DNA of 53,476 nt from assembly GCA_035529895.1 (NCBI GenBank), contig DATKVV010000028.1, forward strand, positions 1 to 53,476. Reading direction: 5' to 3'. Both the position numbers and the translations under genes were made by a program. The DNA comes from JAUWKC01 sp035529895. Its GTDB lineage: Bacteria; Planctomycetota; Phycisphaerae; Sedimentisphaerales; Anaerobacaceae. Under the pieces are notes generated by a model. The model ran no database searches and had not been told where the DNA came from. It worked only from the letters and a program-made list of their open reading frames with translations. Each line of letters starts with the position of its first letter. Positions within the stretch are counted from its first letter, which is position 1. This document shows, one piece after another, positions 1 to 8,449 of this stretch.

Positions 1-151
1 GACAGACGATTGGTTTACCGCTCCTAAGCAGCCCTATGACAGCGTCACGCAGGAATTTCTTGTCCGGCATTGACAAGTTTTTGCTGATATTTTTGAGAAA
101 ACTGTGCAGGTTGGCCGATACTGATTCCATCAGGGCTTTACATTTCAACAT
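1..151 (-). mobile_element. IS transposase, N-terminal fragment (cut by window edge)
   Basis: Fifty codons read from an ATG at 151 down to the window edge with no stop. The peptide contains the stretch MPDKKFLRDAVIGLLRSGK, a style I associate with the N-terminus of IS4-like DDE transposases; that family assignment is recalled, not searched. A very strong Shine-Dalgarno (AAGGAGGT) lies at 157-164. The catalytic part is off the window. The leader carries an inverted repeat covering the ribosome binding site, listed separately. Confidence 0.65.
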
Positions 152-153
152 AA

Positions 154-226
154 CGCACCTCCTTGTGTAATAAGGGTTTATAGAACTTTCGCACTATCCC
201 TTACATCGTCATACACAAGGAGTGCG
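154..226 (-). promoter_or_regulatory. Inverted repeat masking the transposase Shine-Dalgarno
   Basis: Arms at 154-169 and 212-226 are complementary over 15 bases with one bulged base. In the minus-strand transcript the downstream arm contains AAGGAGG just before the transposase ATG, so folding would bury the ribosome binding site. Readthrough-transcript silencing of this kind is known for some IS elements such as IS10. It could also be part of the IS end structure. Confidence 0.5.
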
Positions 227-333
227 CCTTGAATGAATCATCCCCCAAAATGCTTTTCAAAAAAACCCTAAGTTTGAGGATTAATTTTTGTGTTGGATGC
301 CCCGCTGCGCCTGCAAGAGGCGGGCGGGATACA

Positions 334-362
334 TTGACAAGAAGGCGTAACACTGATAAGAT
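334..362 (+). promoter_or_regulatory. Sigma70-type promoter giving a probable leaderless mRNA
   Basis: TTGACA at 334-339, 17-base spacer, TAAGAT at 357-362. Six bases later comes the ATG of the lipoprotein at 369, so the expected +1 falls on or next to the start codon. There is no Shine-Dalgarno before that ATG, which fits leaderless translation. Confidence 0.6.
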
Positions 363-368
363 ATAGCT

Positions 369-1238
369 ATGATTCGGCTTTTTCAGATCGGGGTTTTCAG
401 TTGTTTGTTATTCTGGGCGGGCGGTTGCGGTGCGCCGGAAAAGGAGAAGCCTATATGGGAGCGCGTTAAGCTTCGAGACATAGCCTCATCAAATCCCGAC
501 AACCAGCCTGTCGGGCGCTCACTAAAAACGATAAACTTTAACGTGTATATTTTTGAAATGCCGGCCGAACGTGTAGGGGTGCTGGACGATGTCTGGAAAA
601 TGCTTTACATGGAGCCGGTGCGGTTTAGCGATTTTGACGCTTTTAGAGCGAACTTGTTTTTGGTTGGCTTCGGCCACAGCCGGGCACTGAACGGTGTTGT
701 CGACCTGGTCCATAGCGCGGGGGGCAGAAAAGCGCAGACGGTATCGGTGCTGCTGCCTGACGAGCAGTACCAAGACATCGGGGTCGCCAGTTTGTACGGG
801 GAGAAAACGGTCTTTTATACCCCTGTTGGCGGCTCGACGGAAGGAGTGGTTGTTGGGCCGGGCAGGCTTGCGCTGCGGGTAGAGGCTGAAAGGATTCCGG
901 GTTTCAGGGGTTTATGCAGTGTGAAGGTCCGGCCGGCGTTTGCACCGACGATGAGAAGTCCGGTCCAGCAGGCGGGTGGCCGCGCCAGGTCGGGGGAGTT
1001 TCTTTTTGATTCGGCCAGCTTTCAGTTGAAAATGACCGCCGGTGACTTTTTCTTTCTGGGGCCGAAAGAATATGTCGATGGCCAGATGACTTTGGCGAGT
1101 TATTTTTTCAGCAGGCCCGCGCCCAGCCGGGGGATGACGCTGCTGATACCTCCTTCCGCGGAGGGCGAGGCGGCCCGGCCTTATTTCGGTCCGGTGGTCA
1201 GAACGTATATGGTGCTCTGTACCGGAATAAATGATTGA
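369..1238 (+). CDS. Putative lipoprotein of unknown function
   Basis: 289 residues. The N-terminus has a hydrophobic segment (residues 5-18) ending in AGGC, a usable lipobox with Cys20 as the lipidated residue, so export to the envelope is likely. I do not recognise a domain in the mature part. It overlaps the region where the DUF362 gene could begin (TTG at 1235), so the two are probably cotranscribed. The start at 369 is supported by a consensus promoter ending six bases upstream. No Shine-Dalgarno is visible. Confidence 0.6.
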   Translation: MIRLFQIGVFSCLLFWAGGCGAPEKEKPIWERVKLRDIASSNPDNQPVGRSLKTINFNVYIFEMPAERVGVLDDVWKMLYMEPVRFSDFDAFRANLFLVGFGHSRALNGVVDLVHSAGGRKAQTVSVLLPDEQYQDIGVASLYGEKTVFYTPVGGSTEGVVVGPGRLALRVEAERIPGFRGLCSVKVRPAFAPTMRSPVQQAGGRARSGEFLFDSASFQLKMTAGDFFFLGPKEYVDGQMTLASYFFSRPAPSRGMTLLIPPSAEGEAARPYFGPVVRTYMVLCTGIND

Positions 1239-1246
1239 GCCGTTCT

Positions 1247-2206
1247 ATGCCCAATCCTGCGGTAGCACTAATTCGATGCACCGATTACAATCCGGAGAAG
1301 ATTAGCGAGGCGATTGCGCGACAGTTCGAGCTTCTGGGGGGTCTGGAAAGATTCGTAAAGCGGGGCGACAGGGTTCTGCTTAAGCCGAATTGTATCGCGC
1401 CGAGGTCTCACCGTCATGCCACGCAGACGGACCCGGCGGTGATTGTCGAGACGGCGCGGCTGCTGAAGGATTTTGGTGCGAAGCCTTTCGTTGGTGATTC
1501 GCCGGCGTGGGGCAATGTGTTTGCGTGCATGAAGGCGCTGAGACTGCAAGAGCCTCTAAAGGAATTGGGCGTGCCGGTGAAGCAGCTCCACAAGCCAAGA
1601 ACGTGTCGCATAGGCGCGAACAATACAGGGGTGGGGATAAGTTCGGTTGCTCTTGATGCGGACGTTATCATTAATCTGCCGAAGTTCAAGACGCATCAGC
1701 AGTTGGCGGCGACGTTTGCGATAAAGAATATGTTCGGGTGCGTCAGCGGCAAGCGGAAGGCGATTTGGCATTTCTTGAAGGGCGGCAGAGAAGGTGAGTT
1801 TTGCCGACTATTGATTGAAATTTACAGGTTTCTTAATCCTGCTTTGACTATTATCGATGCGGTGACGGTGATGGATGGTCCCGGACCGATTCGCGGGCGG
1901 GCCAGGCCGTTAGGCTGGCTTATTGCCGGGACCGACGCGATGGCGCTGGAGATTATTTGCTCTAAGCTGGTAAACCTGGATCCCGGGGACCTGCCTCTGG
2001 TGAGAGCGGCCAGGCAGATGGGATTCGGCTCGGTCGAAGGTGATGACATAGAAATTCTGGGCGACGGCTTGCCCGAAAGTCCGTGCACGGATTTCGAGCT
2101 GCCCGAACTCATCCCCATCCGGTTCTCTTTTCTTCACGTCTGCAAGAGCATCGGCAAACAAATACTGCTTCTGGCCAAATCCGCCGTGAAGAAGATGCGA
2201 TTCTGA
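1247..2206 (+). CDS. DUF362 domain-containing protein
   Basis: 319 residues from the ATG at 1247; an in-frame TTG at 1235 would add four. It opens with PNPAVALIRC and has GDRVLLKPNC near residue 50, GDSPAWGN near 90 and LPKFKTHQQLAATFAIKNMFG near 150, the characteristic pattern of the DUF362 family. Members often carry a ferredoxin domain; none is present here, since only scattered Cys are seen. Family function is not settled; some members sit near Fe-S or redox genes. It follows the lipoprotein with no gap, suggesting one operon. Confidence 0.85.
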   Translation: MPNPAVALIRCTDYNPEKISEAIARQFELLGGLERFVKRGDRVLLKPNCIAPRSHRHATQTDPAVIVETARLLKDFGAKPFVGDSPAWGNVFACMKALRLQEPLKELGVPVKQLHKPRTCRIGANNTGVGISSVALDADVIINLPKFKTHQQLAATFAIKNMFGCVSGKRKAIWHFLKGGREGEFCRLLIEIYRFLNPALTIIDAVTVMDGPGPIRGRARPLGWLIAGTDAMALEIICSKLVNLDPGDLPLVRAARQMGFGSVEGDDIEILGDGLPESPCTDFELPELIPIRFSFLHVCKSIGKQILLLAKSAVKKMRF

Positions 2207-2422
2207 TCCCCATTATAGTCTCTTGGCTTTGTTAGGGCAGTCCATTTAGGCTGTGTTTGACAGGCCACAGAGGCGACAGAGATACACCCCACTAAACGTT
2301 CTCCACTGCACGCTATGGGCTATATGCTGTTTGTATGTTGACATTCCGTCTTGATAGGGTATTTTCAACGCGAAAGTTTCGTATATTAATGTGTTTGCTG
2401 TGAGGAAGAAAGGAACGAGATA

Positions 2423-2800
2423 ATGAGCGATTCAGGACAACTTGATTTTAAGATTGATCTTGAGAATGTTCGGACGTATGAGGATTACAAAAGAGTGTGG
2501 GAACGTATTCCGGAGGTGGAAGTTACATTGATTGAGAGAAAAGGAGGCTGTTTCCACGAGGTCGGCGATTCCTTCACATACAAGAACCACACTGACCGGC
2601 CAGAAGGGCTCTGCGCCTCCATCCACCATGTTCTTAATCTGTACCTGTGGCGAGCTGCGCTGGGATTCCCATGCTGCCCGCCATGGGGGCCGGAGGATCG
2701 GTCGGTCTACCGTATCCACTGTCCGGCGCCGAACGGTACAGTCTGGGAGATGAAGCGGAAGACGAAAGACAGCCAACAATCACAGGGACACGACGAGTGA
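2423..2800 (+). CDS. TIGR04076-family protein
   Basis: 125 residues, with AAGGAACGAG upstream as ribosome binding site. Residues 35-110 follow the TIGR04076 plan: a metal- or thiol-like 'GGCFHEVGDSF', then 'PEGLCASIHHVL', a PPWGPED segment and an 'IHCPAPNG' strand. Function is unknown; these small proteins have conserved Cys and often occur in anaerobes. The N-terminal 35 residues and the charged C-terminal tail lie outside the domain. A possible promoter TTGACA/TATTTT lies at 2338-2365. Confidence 0.7.
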   Translation: MSDSGQLDFKIDLENVRTYEDYKRVWERIPEVEVTLIERKGGCFHEVGDSFTYKNHTDRPEGLCASIHHVLNLYLWRAALGFPCCPPWGPEDRSVYRIHCPAPNGTVWEMKRKTKDSQQSQGHDE

Positions 2801-3179
2801 AGGGCACAACTTTCACTTGGAGGTTAGGTGTACGTTTTGCGACAAGATACAGCATTTCTTGACTCGACCGGCAGGTCGGCCAGGAAACAAGCGGATAGTT
2901 AGGTAGTTCGGTAGGATGCGATGAATCGCGCCAATTGTAGGAGCGATGCCAGGGTTGGAACAGAGTGTTTTTCGGCTCGAGCCATTCGAAATCGCTCGGG
3001 GCAGGCTATGCTCACCACAGCGTTGATATTAGTGCAATGGCAGCATAAAATCAGTGGAAACCTGTGCCTCTGTGCCTTAGGCAATAGGTATCGTGTTATA
3101 TAGCTCCCCGCAAGGGGTCCGTGGGCTGCCACAGTATTACTACGTTATAGAGTCATAATTTTGATAGAAGGAAACAGGA
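2801..3179 (+). other. Intergenic stretch without a convincing gene
   Basis: About 380 bases with only short, compositionally poor reading frames. It contains a 'CTGTGCCTCTGTGCCT' phrase near 3063; a related 'CCACAGAGGCGACAGAG' occurs near 2264, in the preceding intergenic region. Phrases of this kind recur in intergenic DNA of many bacteria. No RNA gene or terminator was recognised. Confidence 0.5.
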
Positions 3180-3524
3180 ATGGACGTCATTAACTTAAAA
3201 GAAAAAGGTGCCCAGATACCAAATTTGTATCAATATGAAGTAATCGCCAAGATGAATAATCACAATTTTACGCTCGTAAGAGTTAAAGACAGGACTCTCG
3301 ATTTTCATACGCATCCTGAATCGGATGAAGTTTTCTTGATCGTTGATGGAACAATGAAATTGGAATTTAAGAATAAAATAGTAGAGTTAAATGCAGGGGA
3401 GATGTGTGTGGTTCCGAGGGGTGTGGAACACCGACCAATTTGTGCTTCAGAGGTAACATGTATGTTAATTGAAGCTGAAGGAACCTTAACTCCGGAAAAT
3501 ACTGGTGGAACATATAAGGGATAA
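3180..3524 (+). CDS. Single-domain cupin protein
   Basis: 114 residues, preceded by GAAGGAAACAGGA. Cupin motif 1 is seen as HTHPESDEVFLIVDG (residues about 43-57), with the two His and the Glu that bind metal. Motif 2 is GEMCVVPRGVEHRP (about 78-91) with the third His. This is the complete beta-barrel core, so a small metal-binding cupin of the cupin_2 type. The substrate cannot be told. It stands alone between gene-poor stretches. Confidence 0.85.
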   Translation: MDVINLKEKGAQIPNLYQYEVIAKMNNHNFTLVRVKDRTLDFHTHPESDEVFLIVDGTMKLEFKNKIVELNAGEMCVVPRGVEHRPICASEVTCMLIEAEGTLTPENTGGTYKG

Positions 3525-4033
3525 TTACAAGCAGGGGTTGCGCGCCGGTGTACTCCGGCTTTATGCATTGAATTGGACATGGAGTTCCTGCCGGGATTTC
3601 ATTGATCATCAGGTTTTTCTTGAGACTGAAGGTGGCAGAAATCGCACCGTAGATTGGAGAATATTCCGCGTCGGCAAGCCCGCCAGGCGCAGGGGCGGGG
3701 ATTTCCCGGGCCGACGGTGTGCGGAGCACAGCCTACAACTGCTATTTGCGCGCTCAGGACGGTTGGTTTATGTTGCTGCTTTTTTCAGAAGGTAGTTGAT
3801 AGTCAAACGGGATTGTGTCAGAATGGTCAGTGGAGCGGTGAGCACGGGTCCAAAAACCGGGCTTGCAAGATCATCGTCCCGGGGCGTCAGGACGAGTGCT
3901 CAGTGAGCACATGTGATCCTGTTTTCAGGAGCGCCTATCTTGGGTGTGCCCCGCTCCATTTTTTCATATCATCATAAACTCAAAGGAAGATTGCGAGTTT
4001 TAGACGCTGGGTTCAAGCAAGAAGATACAGACC
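3525..4033 (+). other. Intergenic stretch with a perfect hairpin
   Basis: About 510 bases with no supported gene. At 3896-3910 there is a perfect inverted repeat GTGCTCA-G-TGAGCAC; no T-run follows, so it is not an obvious terminator. Nothing else was recognised. Confidence 0.45.
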
Positions 4034-5504
4034 ATGGCACGAAGTTCTCAAAAGGGAAAATCCAGGCGCACATATTGGGCCTTGGCATTGGTGGCGGGTG
4101 TGGTTTTGGCCTGTGGTGTGGTGTATGTTGTGCGGATGGGCCGGTATGGGGGAGCGGTTCCTTTTGGGCGGGACGGGTTCAATACGACGCGGGAGGCGGA
4201 GGGAAAGAAGAAGTGGGCTCAGCGGCTGGGGTTATCTGGGGGCGTGGTTCTTTGGGATACTGGCCCCGACGTCGAGCTTTGTGCCGATTGCGGACTTGGC
4301 TTTTGAGCACCGGATGTACCTGTCTTCGGCGGGGCTGAGCGTGCTGGTGGTGACAAGCGCATACTTTTTGCTTACGTTGCGTGCGAGGGGGGTAGGCGTG
4401 AGGGGCAAGCCTGTCAGGGGCTTTTTTCAGGCCGAATACGCGCGCTGGCTTGTAGGTGTTTTGGTGGTCGTTGTGGCTGCTGCGCTGACCTGGAGGACGG
4501 TGCGACGCAATGAGGACTACCGCAGCGGGGTATCGATTTGGCAGAAGGTAGTGGAGGCGGTGCCCTGCAATCCCCGCGGCCATGACAACCTGGGCGTGGA
4601 GTTGCAGGCACAGGACAGGTTTGAGGAGGCAATATTCCACCATCGTCGGGCACTGGAGATCAAGCCTGATAATGTCACGGCTCATACGAACCTCGGGGCG
4701 GCGCTTAAGTCACAGGGCAAGCTTGAGGAGGCCGTTGCTCATCATCGTCAGTCGCTGCGGCTCAAGCCCAGCTATGTCAATGCGCTGGTCAACCTTGGTG
4801 TGGCGCTGTCGGCACAGGGCAAGTTGAACGAAGCGGTTGGTTACTATCGCCGGGCACTGGAGATTAAGCCCGACTGTGCCGCTGCGTATACGAACCTGGG
4901 CAACGTGCTTCAATCGCAGGGTAAGCTTGACGAGGCGATCAGTCTGTACCGTCATGCGCTGAAGGCCAATCCTGGTTCTGCCGAAGTGTATAACAATTTG
5001 GGCACTGCCCTTCAATCAAGGGGTGACTTTGACGAAGCGATCAGTTTCTACCGAAAGGCGGTGAAGATTAAACCCGACTATGCGAACGCATACACGAACC
5101 TGGGTCACGCATTTCAATCACAGGGTAAGTTTGACGCGGCGATGGGCAGCTATCTTGAGGCGTTGAGGATTAAGCCGGAATGGCCGGCCACTTTGAACGG
5201 GATGGCGTGGCTGTTGGCGACGCGTCCCGGCGGGAGCGCTTCTGAGTTACAGGAAGCGGTGCGCCTTGCTGAGCGGGCGTGTGAGTTGACCGAATATCAA
5301 AACGCAGCGATTGTTGACACTCTGGCGGCGGCTTATGCGGCGGCTGGCAGATTCGAAGAGGCGGTGAAAGCCGCGGAGTCGGCGCTGGGTTCTGCGTCAA
5401 AGGCCGATGAACTGGCCGAGCAGATTCGTGAAAGACTGGAACTCTACAGGCAGAAAAAACCTTATCGAGAACCTGTACCAACACAAGGTTCAACTATGCC
5501 CTAA
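4034..5504 (+). pseudogene. Frameshifted TPR protein, remnant of a GT-C/TMTC-like membrane protein
   Basis: Two overlapping reading frames make one protein. Frame 1 starts at 4034 (MARSSQKGKSRRTYW plus a membrane helix) and stops at 4306. Frame 2 carries 'YLGAWFFGILAPTSSFVPI' and 'DLAFEHRMYLSSAG', typical of the C-terminal membrane part of TMTC/O-mannosyltransferase-like TPR proteins. Six 34-residue TPRs follow at about 4570-5175. Removing one G from the GGGG run at 4228-4231 joins them into 489 residues reading KKKWAQRLGYLGAWFF. Even when repaired, the large catalytic membrane domain is missing between the first helix and this segment, suggesting internal deletion as well. The TPR part could still be translated from a GTG at 4098. 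Confidence 0.7.
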
Positions 5505-5519
5505 CGCTCGATGGTTAAA

Positions 5520-5548
5520 TTGACAGAACTTCTTTGTTTGGTTAGTAT
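5520..5548 (+). promoter_or_regulatory. Consensus promoter upstream of the propeller protein
   Basis: TTGACA at 5520-5525, 17-base spacer, TAGTAT at 5543-5548, then six bases to an ATG at 5555. The first ten bases TTGACAGAAC and the spacer end TTTGG match the tsaD promoter at 7343. Confidence 0.6.
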
Positions 5549-5638
5549 CGGTTTATGCAAACAAAGATTATTGCTTGCCAAATCCACAAAAAGAAGGTAG
5601 ATAGCTTCTGTGAAAGCATTCACACAAGGACAATGACG

Positions 5639-7207
5639 ATGAAAGCTGTACTTTTCTTGACAGTTGCGCTGGTCATTCTTGCGGCGAACGTGCGTGCGAC
5701 AGAAGCAGATACGAAATACCTGGAGGTCATCCGGATAAGCGAGATACACGAGCTGCAGATACCAGCGGTGGAGCCTCGTCGGATAAGCTGCATGGACTGG
5801 TCTGATTCCGACAGGATAGCGTTCAATATCGCCGATGACCCTACAGCGTATGGGTTATCCGACATTTATGTGGTTGACGCCGACGGCGGCAATCTGAAGA
5901 AACTGACCCACGGTGACAGGAAATGTTACCGTCCGCGTTGGATATGGGGTGACAAAATTGCGTATATGGAGGATCGAACGTTGTCAATCATGGATACGGA
6001 GGGGAACGATTTGCGTGATTTACTGGCTGCAGAAGTACGAAATTCCTGCACCAATCCATGCCTTCTGTCAGATAAATATGGGCTTATTCAAGACCGGGGT
6101 GATGAAATGGTGTTGTTTTCAAGGCAGGACAGGGAGCGGCGAGTGTCGGTTCCGGATAATGACACCCGATGGCTCCGGGCTCGTGCCGGACTGGTTTCTG
6201 ACGAAGGTAACTTCCTCCTGAGCCAGGCTCGGCCTCAATACAAAATGCTGCTGCAAAGAATAGACCTCAAAGATGGCAGAGTTCGTGACCTTGCCCTCTA
6301 CGCAGATCCGTCGGCTTACTGGGACTGGAATTTTGTCTGCTCTCGTGATGGTACGACAATCATATATATCACGGGTTTTGAAATATGGGCGATGAGTGCT
6401 TTGGGGACAAACAGCCACTGCATATATCCCCGAACCGATACGTCACCCCAGTATAGCTCACTCGCACTTTCTCCTAAAGGTGACAAGCTGATATTCTTGA
6501 AAAGAGAGTTGAAAGGCGACCGGAAGTGGCGGATATGGGTTGCAACCCTGGAAAAAGATGTCCGGCCGGCAACCATCTATGATAAGGTGGAGGAAATCAT
6601 CATATCCGATAAGGGCGCATCACATGCAATCAGTTCGGACGAGATTCTGAGCCTGGAGAAGGGGGCCGACAAGAGAATCTCAGTAAAGCAAGTAAACTTT
6701 GACCGGGACGGCGACGAGGAGTTGCTTGCAGTTATCAAACGTGGGGAGGAAAGGGCCATCATTGTTCTGGATTATCAAAACAAACGGTATGTCCCAATCT
6801 GGACCACGCGATGTTTTTACTCAACTGAGGTCCAGATTCTTAATATAAATGATTGTGACAACATAAATGCGATTGCCCTGCACACAGATGATAGTCATCA
6901 TGGAATTAGAGATAACTGCCGGATGTATAAATTCAGCAGTGGAAGCGCGGAGCAAATCTGGCATCAGGTACTGACGAATATTTACAACACGGGCTACACC
7001 GGCGAGCTGAAGTACGGTAAGGGAGGTGGTTGGAAAGATCTTATTGCTACAATAACCATCTACTATTACAGGTCTAACAAAGGGGAGGGGCCGGTCAAAG
7101 CTGTGGACAATACAGAGATAGTATACAAGTGGGATGGTAAACAATACATTAGGGATGAGATTGAACAGCGAGTTGCCCGAATAATGCAGAAACTTAAAAC
7201 ACAGTGA
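5639..7207 (+). CDS. Secreted TolB/WD40-like beta-propeller protein
   Basis: 522 residues from the ATG at 5639, chosen because AAGGA lies eight bases upstream and a signal peptide follows at once (MKAVLFLTVALVILAANVRA). Propeller blades of the TolB type are seen, for example 'DGGNLKKLTHGDRKCYRPRW' and 'DTEGNDLRDLL', with later blades more diverged. The last 200 residues hold a separate alpha/beta region of unknown kind ('NFDRDGDEELLAVIK'). The frame is open from an earlier ATG at 5555, where the predicted transcript begins; that start would add 28 residues before the signal peptide. Role unknown; periplasmic or surface location inferred. Confidence 0.7.
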   Translation: MKAVLFLTVALVILAANVRATEADTKYLEVIRISEIHELQIPAVEPRRISCMDWSDSDRIAFNIADDPTAYGLSDIYVVDADGGNLKKLTHGDRKCYRPRWIWGDKIAYMEDRTLSIMDTEGNDLRDLLAAEVRNSCTNPCLLSDKYGLIQDRGDEMVLFSRQDRERRVSVPDNDTRWLRARAGLVSDEGNFLLSQARPQYKMLLQRIDLKDGRVRDLALYADPSAYWDWNFVCSRDGTTIIYITGFEIWAMSALGTNSHCIYPRTDTSPQYSSLALSPKGDKLIFLKRELKGDRKWRIWVATLEKDVRPATIYDKVEEIIISDKGASHAISSDEILSLEKGADKRISVKQVNFDRDGDEELLAVIKRGEERAIIVLDYQNKRYVPIWTTRCFYSTEVQILNINDCDNINAIALHTDDSHHGIRDNCRMYKFSSGSAEQIWHQVLTNIYNTGYTGELKYGKGGGWKDLIATITIYYYRSNKGEGPVKAVDNTEIVYKWDGKQYIRDEIEQRVARIMQKLKTQ

Positions 7208-7342
7208 TCGTCTGCCTGCACACACTGAAAACGGAACGAAATAGACGGCGTTACTTTGACAAAGAATACCGCTGCTGGAACCAATTGATACTATCTCAAA
7301 AATATGAATGCTTCTCGCCAAAACCGACGTTCTCTGTTGGCA

Positions 7343-7371
7343 TTGACAGAACCAGTTTATTTGGCTAATAT
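7343..7371 (+). promoter_or_regulatory. Consensus promoter of tsaD, leaderless spacing
   Basis: TTGACA at 7343-7348, 17-base spacer, TAATAT at 7366-7371, seven bases, then the ATG at 7379. No Shine-Dalgarno is present. This decides the tsaD start. Confidence 0.65.
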
Positions 7372-7378
7372 CCACATT

Positions 7379-8416
7379 ATGCGAAGCAAATCTGTAAATA
7401 TCTTAGGTATTGAGACCAGTTGTGATGAGACTGCTGCGGCGGTTGTTGGCGACGGCAAAATTATCAAGTCCTGTGTTATAGCTTCGCAGAACAAGCTGCA
7501 CGAGAAATATGGAGGAGTGGTGCCGGAGATAGCGTCGCGGGCGCATATCGAGAACATATATCCGGTTATAGCCGAGGCGATTGAGCAAGCGGGAGTCAGC
7601 AAAGATGAGCTTGACGCGGTGGCGGTGGCGAATCAGCCGGGGCTGACCATTGCTTTGGTTGTAGGTGTCACGGCGGCCAAGACGCTGGCGTTTGCTTGGG
7701 AGAGACCGTTGATTGCAATCAACCATTTGCACGCGCATTTACAGTCGGCAATGCTGGCTGAGGAAGGTCTGGAGCTGCCGGCGGTGGCTCTGATTGTTTC
7801 GGGGGGACATACCTGTCTTTACGATTGCGAATCGCCGCTGGAGCCGAAGCTTTTGGGCTCAACGATTGATGATGCCGCGGGCGAGGCGTTTGATAAGGTT
7901 GCGACGATTCTGAGGCTGGCGTATCCTGGTGGGCCGAGTATCGAAAAGGCGGCCGAAAAAGGAAACCCGAAGGCAGTCGAATTTCCGCGTTCGATGCTCG
8001 GCCGGGACTCGCTGGATTTTTCTTTCAGCGGCATAAAGACGGCGGTGCTGTATTATTGTCGCGGGCAGGACATGAAGGGAGAGAACAAGGTCGATTCGAT
8101 GAGTGAGCAGAAGATAGCCGACATTGCGGCATCGTTCCAGGCGGCGGTAATCGATGTGCTTGTGAAAAAAACTCAGAGGGCGGCAGAGAGGGTCGGCGCC
8201 AGGACTATTCTTCTCGGCGGAGGCGTTGCAGCCAACAATCAACTCAGGGCGGCCTTACAGAAAATGTGTGATGGTGCGAAACCGGCAAAAAAGCTGCTGG
8301 TGGCGCCAAAACGATATTGCACGGACAATGCGGTTATGGTAGCTTCTCTGGCGTATCATAAATTTAGGGCCGGGCTCTTTGCGGATTTGACTCTGGAAGC
8401 GAAGGCAAGCGGATGA
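7379..8416 (+). CDS. tsaD: tRNA N6-adenosine threonylcarbamoyltransferase TsaD
   Basis: 345 residues. It transfers the threonylcarbamoyl group to A37 of ANN-decoding tRNAs, working with TsaB/TsaE in bacteria; neither partner is in this window. Diagnostic features: 'ILGIETSCDETAAAVV' at residues 8-23, the metal-binding His pair in NHLHAHL (His116 and His120), SGGHT near 150, GGGVAANNQLRA near 285 and DNAVMVA with Asp316. Length is normal for the family. The ATG at 7379 is preferred over an upstream in-frame ATG at 7304 because conserved sequence begins a few residues later and the promoter ends at 7371. larB follows 33 bases downstream. Confidence 0.95.
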   Translation: MRSKSVNILGIETSCDETAAAVVGDGKIIKSCVIASQNKLHEKYGGVVPEIASRAHIENIYPVIAEAIEQAGVSKDELDAVAVANQPGLTIALVVGVTAAKTLAFAWERPLIAINHLHAHLQSAMLAEEGLELPAVALIVSGGHTCLYDCESPLEPKLLGSTIDDAAGEAFDKVATILRLAYPGGPSIEKAAEKGNPKAVEFPRSMLGRDSLDFSFSGIKTAVLYYCRGQDMKGENKVDSMSEQKIADIAASFQAAVIDVLVKKTQRAAERVGARTILLGGGVAANNQLRAALQKMCDGAKPAKKLLVAPKRYCTDNAVMVASLAYHKFRAGLFADLTLEAKASG

Positions 8417-8449
8417 AGAGAAGACTTCGGGATTGAGAGCAGGGAGGTT

